Below, one piece after another: positions 51,212 to 60,056 of a stretch of DNA of 64,000 nt. Source of the DNA: Aurantiacibacter arachoides. Its GTDB lineage: Bacteria > Pseudomonadota > Alphaproteobacteria > Sphingomonadales > Sphingomonadaceae. The position numbers and the translations under genes were made by a program. Positions within the stretch are counted from its first letter, which is position 1, and every line of letters starts with the position of its first letter. The notes beneath the pieces were generated by a model, which saw only the letters and a program-made list of their open reading frames with translations, was not told where the DNA came from and searched no databases. Where the stretch lies: contig NZ_WTYH01000001.1 in assembly GCF_009827335.1 (NCBI RefSeq), forward strand, positions 1,736,001 through 1,800,000, written 5' to 3'.

Positions 51212-54145
51212 TTAGCGGCCAGCCGCCGCAGCGGCCGGCGCCGCAGTGGATGCCGCAGCGGGCACCACCTGCAAGCGCCAGCCCGGCCGCGCGGACAGGT
51301 ATCTTTGGGCAAGCGCCTGCAGTTCAGCCGGGGTCGCCTCGTCCACATCGCGGAAGATCGACGGCAGGTAGACCAGGCGGTTGGTGTCGAAGGCGGCGCC
51401 CTGCAACTGGTTGAGCCAGAAGGTATGGCCGGTCTGCGCGCGCAGCAGGTATTGCCGCGCAGGTTCGATCACCCGCTCCAGCTCGTCCGCCGTCGGGCCG
51501 TTGGTGGCGAGGTCGCTGGCGATCTCCTCCGCTTCGTCGAAGAAGGCGGGAAGCAGCGACGGTTCGATCTGCACGAGGGCAAAGAGGTAGCCCCCATCCG
51601 GGCGGTCGAGCGGCCAGCTGGACGTCGCGAACGGCGTGTAGGCCGCGCCCGCCCGCTCGCGCAGGCCATCCAGCAACCGGTTCGAGAACACCTGCGCCAG
51701 CAGGTCGAGCTTGCGGCTCTGCACGATACCTTCCGAGCCGCCGCCCAGCGGCCAGGCGATCAGCGCCGCTGCCTGATCCGGGTCGCCGCTGTGCGTCAAC
51801 GTGGTGGCATCGGGGCCGCCCGCCGGAAAACCGGCGTCAGGGGCTGCCACGGCCGTTACGGGGGTGCGGTCAGCCAGCGCGCCAAAGGTGCGGGATAGCG
51901 CATCGATCGTCGCCTGCCGGTCGATATCACCGAACACGTCGACCTCAACCGGGCCTTGCGCCAGCAGCCGTTCCCACACCGCGCGGAACTGCTCGGGCGT
52001 GGCGGCGCGCAGGGTGGCTGCATCGGCTGTGGCATAGCGCGGATCGCGGTCGTGCAGCAGCCATTCGAGATCGCGATTGAGCACGCCGTTGGGATCACGG
52101 CCATAGCTTTCGTAGGCAATCAGCGCCGAAGCCCTTGCGCGTTCGAACGGCGCAGGATCCCAGCTGGGCATCGCCAGCTTGGCGGCGAAAAGGTAGAGCT
52201 GTTCCTCCAGGTCTTCCTGCCGGGTCAGGCCCTGGAAGGTAAAGGCACCTTCGCCGATATCGAAATCGAAGCCGACCTTCAGATCCGCTGCCAGCCGGTC
52301 GAGATCGTTCTGCCCCAGCGGGCCGATGCCCGAATTGACCAGCGCCAGTTCGCCCAGTTCGGCATAGACGCCTTCGTCCGCCGCAACGCCCGCCATGCCG
52401 TCGCCGAAACGGACGCGCACGGTCACGCGGCCAGGCTCGTTGTCGCGGCCCAGGATCAGGGCCCGCACGCCGTTGGCAAAGGTCAGGCGTTCGGCCCCGA
52501 GAACGCCCAGCGGCTGGACGGCGGTGGGTGCGGCAGGCTCGCCGATAGCGGGCAGATCGGCAAAGTTCACCGCCGCCGTATTGTCACGCGCGTCATCGCT
52601 GGCGACGACGGGGGCGGACAGCGCGGTGCGCAGTTCGGCCTCGGTCACTTCGCCGGGAGCGGGCACCATCATCACGCCGCGGATCACCTCGCCCTGGAAC
52701 AGTTCGCGCGTGGCGTCCTGCACCTGTTCTGGGGTAAAGCGCGGTGCGATGGAGCGAAACACCTCGAGGAAGGTCTCGGGGCTGGCGACCGCCTCGCGGA
52801 TATCGACGGCGTTGGTGATGTCGTCCGCCAGCAGCGATCCCGCCTGGATGCGCGACTGTTCGACGCTGTCGACGAAGGCCACGTCGAAGCTGGCCACCGC
52901 CTGGTCGATCTCGGCCTGCGAAGGCGGGCTGGCGAGCGCATCGGCGATCACCCCGCGCACGTCGACGAGCGCGGCTTCCCAATCCTCGGTCAGCGGCGCA
53001 AAGGTGACGAAGGTGCCATCCACGCTGCGGCTGATCTTGTCCCGCTGAACGCCGGCGAAAAGATACGATCCGCCAGCCCGCGCGCGGTTCTCCAGCCGCC
53101 GGTTCACCACCGCCGTGGCGACCGAGCCCAGCAGGTTCTGGCGGTTGTATTCGAGGTTGTCGACGACCTCCACCCAGGGGCGCATGATCGCGTAGGTCAG
53201 CCCGCGCGGTTGCCCGGGCTCGACGATGACGGTGAGCTCGCCAACCGGGTTCTCGCCATCGGCGCCGGCGGGAGCCTGGGGGTCACCAAAATCGGGCGCC
53301 GGGGTCAGCGGCCCTTCGCCGCGCCAGTCGGCAAAGTGGCGTTCCACCATGGCGGCGAGCACCTGCGGATCGGCATCGCCGACCAGCACCACCACGGCGT
53401 TTTCCGGGCGATACCAGCGACGATGGAACGCGCGCACGCTTTCCTGCGTCGCTGCCTCCAGTGCCTCTGCCGTGCCGATGGGGCTGCGTTCGGCAAGCCG
53501 CTGTCCGGCGAAGAACGTGGCGGTGGTCTGGTCGGCCACGCGCCGCTGGGCGCCCGCGCTCTCGCGCCGCTCGGCCAGCACGATCGGCAGATCGGCCGCA
53601 AGGTTGGCGCTCGACAGGGTAGGCGCGGCGACCATGCCGGCAAAGCGGCGCACGCTGTCGTCCATGGTGGTACGATTGGCGTTCGGCAGGTCGAGCTTGA
53701 AGGTGGTCGCCGTGGGACTGGTGGTGGCATTGGTGTCAAAGCCGAAGCTTGCCCCCAGCCGCTGGAAATGCGGGATCGCCTCCCCCGGGCCAAAGGTGCT
53801 GCTTTCACGGAATACCATGTGTTCCAGCAGGTGGGCATAGCCACGCTCGGCATCGTTCTCATGCAGCGACCCCGCATCGATGCGGACGCGCAAGGACATC
53901 TGGCACGGTGGCACGTCGTTCTGGCGCACGGCATAGCGCAGGCCAGTGGGCAATTCGCCGAACAGCCAGTTCTCGTCTTCCGGAATGTCCGTCCCGCGAT
54001 AGATCCACGGATCGTCGGGACGGGCATACTGCGGCTGGTCCGCAGCGCTCGCCTGGACGAAGCAACTTTCCTGCGCGATGGCGGGCAGCGGCAGAAGGAG
54101 GACGAGGGGGAGAAAAGCGCCGGCAGCGCGCGCAATGAATGTCAT
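51212..54145 (-). CDS. M16 metallopeptidase, full-length exported form
   Basis: The 977-aa periplasmic zinc peptidase (pitrilysin/insulinase family) has a signal peptide (LPLVLLLPLPAIAQ) and two homologous halves. The first has the inverted zinc motif HLLEH (His105, Glu108, His109) in YAHLLEHMVFRES, with the later glutamate in VLAERRESAGAQ. The second half lacks the HxxEH motif, as in normal inactive M16 C-domains. Most M16 paralogues in alphaproteobacteria are about 450 or 950 aa, so the length is normal. It is divergent from nfuA, with a 129-bp gap. Confidence 0.9.
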   Translation of the reverse strand: MTFIARAAGAFLPLVLLLPLPAIAQESCFVQASAADQPQYARPDDPWIYRGTDIPEDENWLFGELPTGLRYAVRQNDVPPCQMSLRVRIDAGSLHENDAERGYAHLLEHMVFRESSTFGPGEAIPHFQRLGASFGFDTNATTSPTATTFKLDLPNANRTTMDDSVRRFAGMVAAPTLSSANLAADLPIVLAERRESAGAQRRVADQTTATFFAGQRLAERSPIGTAEALEAATQESVRAFHRRWYRPENAVVVLVGDADPQVLAAMVERHFADWRGEGPLTPAPDFGDPQAPAGADGENPVGELTVIVEPGQPRGLTYAIMRPWVEVVDNLEYNRQNLLGSVATAVVNRRLENRARAGGSYLFAGVQRDKISRSVDGTFVTFAPLTEDWEAALVDVRGVIADALASPPSQAEIDQAVASFDVAFVDSVEQSRIQAGSLLADDITNAVDIREAVASPETFLEVFRSIAPRFTPEQVQDATRELFQGEVIRGVMMVPAPGEVTEAELRTALSAPVVASDDARDNTAAVNFADLPAIGEPAAPTAVQPLGVLGAERLTFANGVRALILGRDNEPGRVTVRVRFGDGMAGVAADEGVYAELGELALVNSGIGPLGQNDLDRLAADLKVGFDFDIGEGAFTFQGLTRQEDLEEQLYLFAAKLAMPSWDPAPFERARASALIAYESYGRDPNGVLNRDLEWLLHDRDPRYATADAATLRAATPEQFRAVWERLLAQGPVEVDVFGDIDRQATIDALSRTFGALADRTPVTAVAAPDAGFPAGGPDATTLTHSGDPDQAAALIAWPLGGGSEGIVQSRKLDLLAQVFSNRLLDGLRERAGAAYTPFATSSWPLDRPDGGYLFALVQIEPSLLPAFFDEAEEIASDLATNGPTADELERVIEPARQYLLRAQTGHTFWLNQLQGAAFDTNRLVYLPSIFRDVDEATPAELQALAQRYLSARPGWRLQVVPAAASTAAPAAAAAGR

Positions 54146-54274
54146 GGTGTCTCAACTGTCGGGCCAGGAATGAAGGTCTGGTGAATGGTGCGCACGATTG
54201 CTTGTGGCAAGACGAGTTTCTCTTGACCCACCCCGCCCTTGCCCCGTCCCGCCGCCACCCCTACATCGCCACCC
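54146..54274. promoter_or_regulatory. divergent promoter region, M16 peptidase and nfuA
   Basis: This 129-bp gap must contain both promoters. A TTGTGGCAAGACGAGTTTCTCTTGACC stretch on the plus strand (54202-54228) includes TTGACC but no good -10 box at the right distance. No gene is present. Confidence 0.3.
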
Positions 54275-54853
54275 ATGTTCATAGAGACCGAAACCACCCC
54301 CAATCCGGCCACGCTCAAGTTCCTGCCCGGACAGCAAGTAATGCAGGCCGGCACCCGCGATTTCGCCAGCCCGGAAGAGGCGGAGGCCAGCCCCCTGGCG
54401 CAGGCGCTGTTCGACACCGGAGAGGTAACGGGCGTTTTCTTCGGCGGCGATTTCATCTCCGTCACCGCCGCGCCGGGAGTCGCCTGGGCGGATCTCAAGC
54501 CGCAGGTGGTGGCCGTGCTGCTGGATCATTTCGTTTCGCAGGCACCGCTGTTCGCCGATACCGGCATGGGTAACGGCATCGCCGTGCCGCCCGAAGATGC
54601 CGACATCGGCAATGACGCGGGCACGGAGGACGTGGTCGCCCAGATCGAGGAACTGATCGAAACCAGGGTGCGGCCCGCGGTTGCCAACGACGGTGGCGAC
54701 ATCCGCTATCGCGGCTTTCGTGACGGTGTGGTCTACCTCGCCATGCAGGGCGCGTGTTCGGGTTGTCCAAGCTCGACCGCCACGTTGAAGCATGGCATCG
54801 AAGGCCTTCTCAAGCATTACGTCCCCGAAGTGAAGGAAGTGCGCGCAGCATGA
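54275..54853 (+). CDS. nfuA: Nfu-type iron-sulfur cluster carrier
   Basis: The 192-aa protein has an Nfu N-terminal domain (MFIETETTPNPATLKFLPG) and a NifU C-terminal domain with the cluster-binding CSGCPSS (CxxC) in LAMQGACSGCPSSTATLKHGIE. It carries Fe-S clusters, probably as a dimer, to apo-proteins; MiaB, encoded 4 kb downstream, is one Fe-S client in this block. It overlaps the next start by 4 nt (ATGA). Confidence 0.93.
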   Translation: MFIETETTPNPATLKFLPGQQVMQAGTRDFASPEEAEASPLAQALFDTGEVTGVFFGGDFISVTAAPGVAWADLKPQVVAVLLDHFVSQAPLFADTGMGNGIAVPPEDADIGNDAGTEDVVAQIEELIETRVRPAVANDGGDIRYRGFRDGVVYLAMQGACSGCPSSTATLKHGIEGLLKHYVPEVKEVRAA

Positions 54854-55443
54854 CGAATACCCTATCCGACGAAGCCCTCGACCTGCTGTTCCGCGAAGCG
54901 CGCAGCTACAACGGCTGGCTCGACAAGGACGTCAGCGACGAACAGATCCACGCAATCTACGAACTGCTGAAGATGGGGCCGACCTCTGCCAACCAGCAGC
55001 CGGGCCGCTTCGTGTGGTGCAAGTCGCAGGATTCCCGCGAACGGCTGGCCAGCCACGCCAGCGAGGGCAATCGTCAGAAGATCCTCGACGCGCCGGTGTG
55101 CGTCATCATCGGCTACGATCTCGATTTTCACGAGCAGCTTCCCTGGCTGTTCCCGCATACCGACGCCAAGAGCTGGTTCGCAGGCGATGCCGATGCGCGC
55201 AAGGAAAGCGCCTTCCGCAATTCGGTCCTGCAAGGCGCTTACCTGATGCTGGCGGCGCGCGCGCTGGGCCTCGATTGCGGGCCGATGTCGGGCTTCGATC
55301 AGGACGCGACGACGAAGGAATTCTTCGCCGACCAGCCGCGTTACCGGGCCGACTGGCTGTGCTCCATTGGCTATGGTGACCGCTCGACCATCTTCGATCG
55401 CAGCCCGCGACCGGAATTCGACACCTTCAATAAACTGCTCTGA
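54850..55443 (+). CDS. nitroreductase-family protein, RutE/HadB-like
   Basis: The 197-aa flavoprotein belongs to the malonic semialdehyde reductase subgroup of nitroreductases: LDLLFREARSYNGWLDKDV, LLKMGPTSANQQPGRFVW (FMN phosphate site), GAYLMLAARALGLDCGPMSGFD. It uses FMN and NAD(P)H. With no rut genes nearby, the substrate is uncertain. The start overlaps the nfuA stop, an arrangement common in Sphingomonadales. Confidence 0.88.
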   Translation: MTNTLSDEALDLLFREARSYNGWLDKDVSDEQIHAIYELLKMGPTSANQQPGRFVWCKSQDSRERLASHASEGNRQKILDAPVCVIIGYDLDFHEQLPWLFPHTDAKSWFAGDADARKESAFRNSVLQGAYLMLAARALGLDCGPMSGFDQDATTKEFFADQPRYRADWLCSIGYGDRSTIFDRSPRPEFDTFNKLL

Positions 55444-55466
55444 TCGCTAAGGGGCCTTCCCATGGG

Positions 55467-56102
55467 ATGGCACGCGTGAAGACACTGGCAATTGATTGCG
55501 CGACGGAGGCCTGCTCGGTTGCGCTGTTCGATGGCAATGCCATGATCGCCGGCTTTTGCGAGCCGATGCGCCGTGGCCATGCGGAACGGCTGGTGCCGAT
55601 GATCGCTGACTTGCCCGAGCGCGGGCGTGCAGACCGCGTGCTGGTCTCGCTGGGCCCGGGCAGTTTTACCGGCGTGCGCATCGGCCTTGCCGCCGCGCGC
55701 GCGCTGGGCCTTGCCTGGGGGGCCGAGGTTCTGGGCTATCCCACCCTGGCACTGGTGGCGGCCATGGCACAGGGGGATCGCCCCGGCGAAGCGGTGACGG
55801 TGGTAATGGAGGGCGGCCACGGCCAGTGGTTCATGCAGAACTTCGACGCCACCGGGATTGCCACCGACCAGGTCCAGTCGCTCCTGCCCGAAGATGCGGA
55901 CCGCGCGGCGCAGCATCGGTTGGTCGCGGGCAACCGGGCGCCCGCGCTGGCAGCGCTGCCCGGCGGTGCCGCGCGCGAGGCGCTGCCCGTGTCCCCCGAT
56001 GCGCGCCAGGCGCTGATGCTGGCCCCTGTCCACTGGCGCAGCGATCTCGCCCCGCTCTACGGTCGCGGCCCCGATGCGCGACTGCCGGCGGCAAAGCCAT
56101 GA
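55467..56102 (+). CDS. tsaB: tRNA threonylcarbamoyladenosine protein TsaB
   Basis: TsaB is the non-catalytic partner of TsaD in making t6A37 on tRNAs that read ANN codons. The 211-aa ASKHA-fold protein has LAIDCATEACSVALFDG, RGHAERLVPMI and LGPGSFTGVRIGLAAARALGL. It has a shorter C-terminal domain than E. coli TsaB. It overlaps rimI by 4 nt. Confidence 0.93.
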   Translation: MARVKTLAIDCATEACSVALFDGNAMIAGFCEPMRRGHAERLVPMIADLPERGRADRVLVSLGPGSFTGVRIGLAAARALGLAWGAEVLGYPTLALVAAMAQGDRPGEAVTVVMEGGHGQWFMQNFDATGIATDQVQSLLPEDADRAAQHRLVAGNRAPALAALPGGAAREALPVSPDARQALMLAPVHWRSDLAPLYGRGPDARLPAAKP

Positions 56103-56527
56103 CCGACGATCTCGACGCGATCATGGTGGTGATGGAGGCCGCCTTCGACCCGGCCTACGCCGAGGCCTGGACCCGGCGGCAGATCGCGGATTCGCTGGTC
56201 TTTCCCAGTTCGCATTACATCCTTGCCGACGAGGGTGCCGGTTTCGTCCTGTCGCGAAGCGCGGCAGACGAGGAGGAACTGCTTCTGATCGCCGTCCACC
56301 CCGCCGCGCGCGGATGCGGCGTTGGCGCAGCCCTGATGCAGCAGTTCCTCGATGAGGCCCGTGATCGCGGAGCGCGGCGGGCTTTCCTGGAAATGCGCGC
56401 CGGAAACCCCGCCGAACGGCTCTATCGGCGCCACGGCTTCGAACAGATCGGTCTGCGCCGCAATTATTATCAACGGGCGCAGCAGGGTCCGATTGATGCA
56501 ATTACTTTTGCAAAAACCTTGGCTTGA
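56099..56527 (+). CDS. rimI: RimI-type N-acetyltransferase
   Basis: The 142-aa GNAT enzyme has the acetyl-CoA loop HPAARGCGVGAALMQQFLDEA and the ending EMRAGNPAERLYRRHGFEQIG. RimI acetylates the N-terminal alanine of ribosomal protein S18. The tsaB-rimI pair is widely conserved. The ATG at 56099 lies in a 4-nt overlap. Confidence 0.9.
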   Translation: MTDDLDAIMVVMEAAFDPAYAEAWTRRQIADSLVFPSSHYILADEGAGFVLSRSAADEEELLLIAVHPAARGCGVGAALMQQFLDEARDRGARRAFLEMRAGNPAERLYRRHGFEQIGLRRNYYQRAQQGPIDAITFAKTLA

Positions 56528-56686
56528 TTACTTGCCGCGAAAAATAATGGGGTGCCCTTTGCCAAAGGGTCTGCCCTTAATCTCAGCGATTGCCTTGAAT
56601 TGCGACCGTTTCGGATGTTAAGGCTCAATACCCCCCCCTGCACGGCAAACAGTCGGCAAATTAACCAAGGTCGCAAAAGGAAGAAG
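56528..56686 (+). promoter_or_regulatory. leader region of mucR
   Basis: 159 bp with a lower GC content than the flanks, containing TTGAATTGCGACCGTTTCGG and a C8-rich run near 56632-56638, before a GGAAGAAG ribosome site at 56679. MucR/Ros regulators often control themselves from AT-rich leaders, so autoregulation is plausible. No operator is proved. Confidence 0.35.
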
Positions 56687-57166
56687 ATGGAGCACACCGA
56701 AACCGGCATCAACGAGATGCTGATCACGCTGACGGCGGACATTGTCACGGCGCATGTCGCCAACAACAATGTCGATTCCGATGCCCTGCCCGCGCTGATC
56801 CACAACGTCTATGGCGCGCTTGATGCACTTGGCAACCAGGCGCCCGTCGAAGAGGAACGCCCCGAACCGGCCGTATCCGTCCGCGCGTCGGTCAAGAAGG
56901 ATCACATCGTCTGCCTGGAAGACGGCAAGAAGATGAAGATGCTCAAGCGTCACCTGATGACCGATCACGGCATGACGCCTGACGAATACCGCGCACGCTG
57001 GAGCCTGCCGTCGGATTATCCGATGGTCGCCCCCGACTATGCCGACAAGCGCCGCGATCTTGCCAAGAAGATCGGCCTTGGCCGCAAGCCCGGCGAAAAG
57101 GTGGCGAGGAAGGCTGCTGCCCCTGTTGCCAAGAAGCCGGTCGGTCGTCCCAAGAAGGAGGCGTAA
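56687..57166 (+). CDS. mucR: MucR/Ros-family zinc-finger transcription regulator
   Basis: The 159-aa protein has an N-terminal oligomerisation region (LITLTADIVTAHVANNNV) and the prokaryotic zinc-finger block IVCLEDGKKMKMLKRHLMTDHGMTPDEYRARW, then the conserved LPSDYPMVAPDYADKRRDLAKKIGLGR and a basic AT-hook-like tail (KPVGRPKKEA). MucR proteins bind AT-rich DNA widely and work as nucleoid-associated silencers in alphaproteobacteria. A terminator follows directly, so the gene is a separate unit. Confidence 0.93.
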   Translation: MEHTETGINEMLITLTADIVTAHVANNNVDSDALPALIHNVYGALDALGNQAPVEEERPEPAVSVRASVKKDHIVCLEDGKKMKMLKRHLMTDHGMTPDEYRARWSLPSDYPMVAPDYADKRRDLAKKIGLGRKPGEKVARKAAAPVAKKPVGRPKKEA

Positions 57167-57205
57167 CGCCCCTGCACAGGACTTCGCGCAGGCGAACTTG
57201 AGTGA

Positions 57206-57246
57206 AACGCCCGGGGACCCTATGTCTGCCGGGCGTTTTCATTTTT
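57206..57246 (+). terminator. intrinsic terminator between mucR and fur
   Basis: AACGCCCGG (57206-57214) and CCGGGCGTT (57229-57237) form a perfect 9-bp stem, followed by TTCATTTTT. An ATG at 57222, in frame with fur, lies in the loop, which argues against using it as the fur start. Confidence 0.85.
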
Positions 57247-57260
57247 GGGCGGATCCGATC

Positions 57261-57692
57261 TTGCAGCAGACCATCGACCTCGAAGCACTCTGCGCCGAAC
57301 GCGGATTGCGCATCACCGACCAGCGCCGGGTCATCGCGAAGGTCCTTTCGGAAAGCAGCGATCACCCCGACGTGGAAAAGGTGCACGAGCGCGCATCGGC
57401 GATTGATCCCAAGATCTCCATCGCGACCGTCTATCGCACGGTGCGCCTGTTCGAGGAGGCGGGCATCCTCGACCGCCACGATTTCGGTGATGGTCGCGCC
57501 CGCTACGAGGCCGCACCCGAGGCGCACCACGATCACCTGATCGACGTCGAGACGGGCAAGGTCGTGGAATTCGTCGATCCGGAACTGGAGGCGCTGCAAA
57601 AGGTCATTGCCGAGCGGCTGGGCTACCGGCTGGTCGATCACCGGATGGAGCTTTACGCGGTTCGACTCGATCGCGAGGAAAAGAAACCTTGA
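57261..57692 (+). CDS. fur: Fur-family metal-responsive repressor
   Basis: The 143-aa protein has an N-terminal winged helix (IDLEALCAERGLRITDQRRVIAKVL, KISIATVYRTVRLFEEAGIL) and a metal-binding dimer domain (APEAHHDHLIDVETGKVVEF). It most resembles alphaproteobacterial Fur/Irr-like iron regulators; the usual C-terminal CxxC pairs are not seen. The TTG at 57261 gives the family start LQQTIDLEALC; an in-frame ATG at 57222 sits in the terminator loop. The protein would repress iron-uptake or storage genes in response to Fe2+ or haem status. Confidence 0.9.
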   Translation: MQQTIDLEALCAERGLRITDQRRVIAKVLSESSDHPDVEKVHERASAIDPKISIATVYRTVRLFEEAGILDRHDFGDGRARYEAAPEAHHDHLIDVETGKVVEFVDPELEALQKVIAERLGYRLVDHRMELYAVRLDREEKKP

Positions 57693-57696
57693 GGTC

Positions 57697-58479
57697 ATGC
57701 CGCTGACCCCCGCGCGGGCCGCCCAGGGGAAAGCGCCCGCGCTCACCCCGTCCCAGACGCTGCGCTTCTATGCCCGCGCGGCGGCGATCGCGTTGTTTGC
57801 CGCCGTGGTGGTGCCGACGCACGTTGTGCTCAAGCTGCTGGGCCTGCGCGATCTCGTCCCGCCATTCTTTCTTCACGGCGTCGGTCGCATCGCCGGGCTG
57901 CGGCTGCATACCACGGGGATGCCGGCCAGGGGCGCGCTGCTGGTGGGCAATCACCAGAGCTGGCTCGACATCCTCGGTCTTGCCGGGGCGGCACGGGCAC
58001 GGTTCGTCGCCCACGCCGGCCTTGCCGGGCACGGCGGCCTCAAATGGCTGTGCGATCAGAACCGCACGTTGTTCATCACCCGCGACGTGCGCGGGTCGAT
58101 CGGCGAACAGGTGGCGCAGGTGCGCGAGGCGCTTGGCGGGCGGCCGCTGGTGATCTTTCCCGAAGGCACCACGGATGACGGGCGTGCCTTGCTGCCATTT
58201 CGCTCCTCGCTGCTCTCGGCGGTGGAGCCGCTGGCCGGCGAGCTGCCGATCCAGCCCTTCGCGCTTGCCTATGCCGACGCCCACGACGTGTCGTGGTGGG
58301 GGGACGAACCGGGGATGCAGAACGTGAAGCGCATTCTCGCTCGCCAAGGCCGGCTCGACCTGACTGTGCATTTCCTGCCGGTGCTGGCGGATCAGGCGCT
58401 GCGCAATCGCAAGACCATGACCGCCGCCGCCCAGGGTGCGGTCGCCGCCAAGCTGGATTTGCCTGTCCAAAACGCCTAG
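57697..58479 (+). CDS. plsC: 1-acyl-sn-glycerol-3-phosphate acyltransferase
   Basis: The 260-aa membrane-bound enzyme makes phosphatidic acid from lysophosphatidic acid. It has one N-terminal helix (ARAAAIALFAAVVVPTHVVLKLLG), the catalytic NHQSWLD (H-x4-D), RTLFITRDVRGS and the substrate-binding FPEGTT. It starts 4 bp after fur and precedes miaB by 12 bp, so fur-plsC-miaB may form one transcript. Confidence 0.9.
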   Translation: MPLTPARAAQGKAPALTPSQTLRFYARAAAIALFAAVVVPTHVVLKLLGLRDLVPPFFLHGVGRIAGLRLHTTGMPARGALLVGNHQSWLDILGLAGAARARFVAHAGLAGHGGLKWLCDQNRTLFITRDVRGSIGEQVAQVREALGGRPLVIFPEGTTDDGRALLPFRSSLLSAVEPLAGELPIQPFALAYADAHDVSWWGDEPGMQNVKRILARQGRLDLTVHFLPVLADQALRNRKTMTAAAQGAVAAKLDLPVQNA

Positions 58480-58491
58480 GGCGCGCGCTCC

Positions 58492-59841
58492 ATGACAGAT
58501 ATTGCCCCCCCGAAGACCTACAGGGTCAAGAGCTTCGGCTGCCAGATGAACGTCTACGACGGCGAACGCATGGGCGAACTGCTCGAAGCGCAAGGCATTG
58601 CCTTGGCGCCCGAAGGCGAAGAGGCCGACCTCGTCGTCCTCAACACCTGCCACATCCGCGAAAAGGCGACCGAAAAGGTCTATTCCGACATCGGCCGGCT
58701 GGTGAAGGCCGGGCGCCAGTCGGGGCGCCAGCCGATGATCGCCGTCGCCGGCTGCGTGGCACAGGCGGAGGGCGAGGAGATCATGGCGCGCAGTCCGGCG
58801 GTGGGCATGGTGGTGGGCCCGCAGGCCTTTCACCGCCTGCCCGACATGGTGGCTCGCGCCGCCCGGGGCGAACGCAGCACCGACACGGACATGCCGGAAA
58901 ACAACGCCAAGTTCGCCGCGCTCCCCGCCCGTCGCAAGGTCAATCCCACGGCGTTTCTGACGGTGCAGGAAGGGTGCGACAAGTTCTGCACCTATTGCGT
59001 GGTGCCCTATACCCGCGGCGCGGAAATATCGCGGCCGTTCAACGACCTGGTGGCCGAAGCCCAGAGGCTGGTAGACGCCGGCGCGCGTGAGATCACCCTG
59101 CTCGGCCAGAACGTGAACGCATGGAGCGGCACGAATGCTGCAGGCCACGCGGCGGGCCTCGATGGCCTGATCAGGGCAATCGCCAGGCTGCCGGATTTGC
59201 AGCGCATCCGCTACACCACCAGCCACCCCAACGACATCACCGACGCGTTGATCGCTGCGCATGGCGAGGTGGACCAGCTAATGCCCTACCTCCACCTGCC
59301 GGTGCAAAGCGGCAGTGACCGCGTGCTGAAAGCAATGAACCGCAGCCACACGGCAGAAGGCTACCTGCGCCTGCTCGAGCGGTTCCGCGCGGTCCGGCCC
59401 GATATTGCGCTCAGCGGCGATTTCATCGTCGGCTTTCCCGGTGAGACCGAGGCCGAGTTCGCGGAGACGCTCGCGCTGGTGGATGCCGTTGGCTACGCCG
59501 CCGCCTTCAGCTTCAAGTACTCGCCCCGCCCCGGAACGCCTGCGGCCAGCATGGATGGCCAGGTTCCGCGAGAGGTGATGGAAGAGCGGCTCGCCCGTCT
59601 GCAATCGGCCCTGAACCGCGATCAGCTGGCTTTTAACCAGGCGAGCGTCGGCAGGACATGCGATGTTCTGGTGGAACGCCGCGGCAAGCTGCCTGGCCAG
59701 TGGCTCGGCAAGTCGCCCTGGCTGCAATCGGTGTTCTTTGAAGCCGATGAACCGCAAGGGGCGGCGATCGGCGACATGGTCCGCGTGGAACTGGCAGAGG
59801 CTGGCCCCAACTCCCTTCGCGCAGTTCGCATCGCGGCCTGA
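58492..59841 (+). CDS. miaB: tRNA 2-methylthio-N6-isopentenyladenosine synthase
   Basis: MiaB adds the methylthio group to i6A37 of tRNAs. The 449-aa enzyme has the UPF0004 domain with three cysteines binding one 4Fe-4S cluster ([24 protein letters not shown]), then the radical-SAM CxxxCxxC (Cys162, Cys166, Cys169 in GCDKFCTYC), and a C-terminal TRAM domain. The Fe-S carrier nfuA lies upstream in the same block. ATG at 58492. Confidence 0.96.
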   Translation: MTDIAPPKTYRVKSFGCQMNVYDGERMGELLEAQGIALAPEGEEADLVVLNTCHIREKATEKVYSDIGRLVKAGRQSGRQPMIAVAGCVAQAEGEEIMARSPAVGMVVGPQAFHRLPDMVARAARGERSTDTDMPENNAKFAALPARRKVNPTAFLTVQEGCDKFCTYCVVPYTRGAEISRPFNDLVAEAQRLVDAGAREITLLGQNVNAWSGTNAAGHAAGLDGLIRAIARLPDLQRIRYTTSHPNDITDALIAAHGEVDQLMPYLHLPVQSGSDRVLKAMNRSHTAEGYLRLLERFRAVRPDIALSGDFIVGFPGETEAEFAETLALVDAVGYAAAFSFKYSPRPGTPAASMDGQVPREVMEERLARLQSALNRDQLAFNQASVGRTCDVLVERRGKLPGQWLGKSPWLQSVFFEADEPQGAAIGDMVRVELAEAGPNSLRAVRIAA

Positions 59842-60056
59842 CAAGAGAAGGGTCCGGCCCTTGCCCCTGCTGCAGCTCGCTTGTCGCAAGGCCGTCGATG
59901 ATCCGCCGCGGAAGAGGCGATGCAATCGCAACGATACTCGCGCACACGGATCATCGATGATTTTGGCCGGGCAATTGTCCACCGCGCCGTAGCCGACGCT
60001 CGCTTGTCATCGGGGGCAGCGATAGCCATCTTTGCCTGACCAGAGAAAGGAATCGA
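59842..60056. other. gap between miaB and phoH
   Basis: 215 bp with no credible gene. A small AAGGG/CCCTT hairpin lies just after miaB without a T-tract. AAGGA at about 60047 is the phoH ribosome site. The region may carry a phoH promoter. Confidence 0.4.

Noticed and set aside
57222..57692. ATG 57222 as the start of fur
   Set aside because: It lies within the loop of a perfect 9-bp terminator stem, and the added residues do not resemble any Fur N-terminus.
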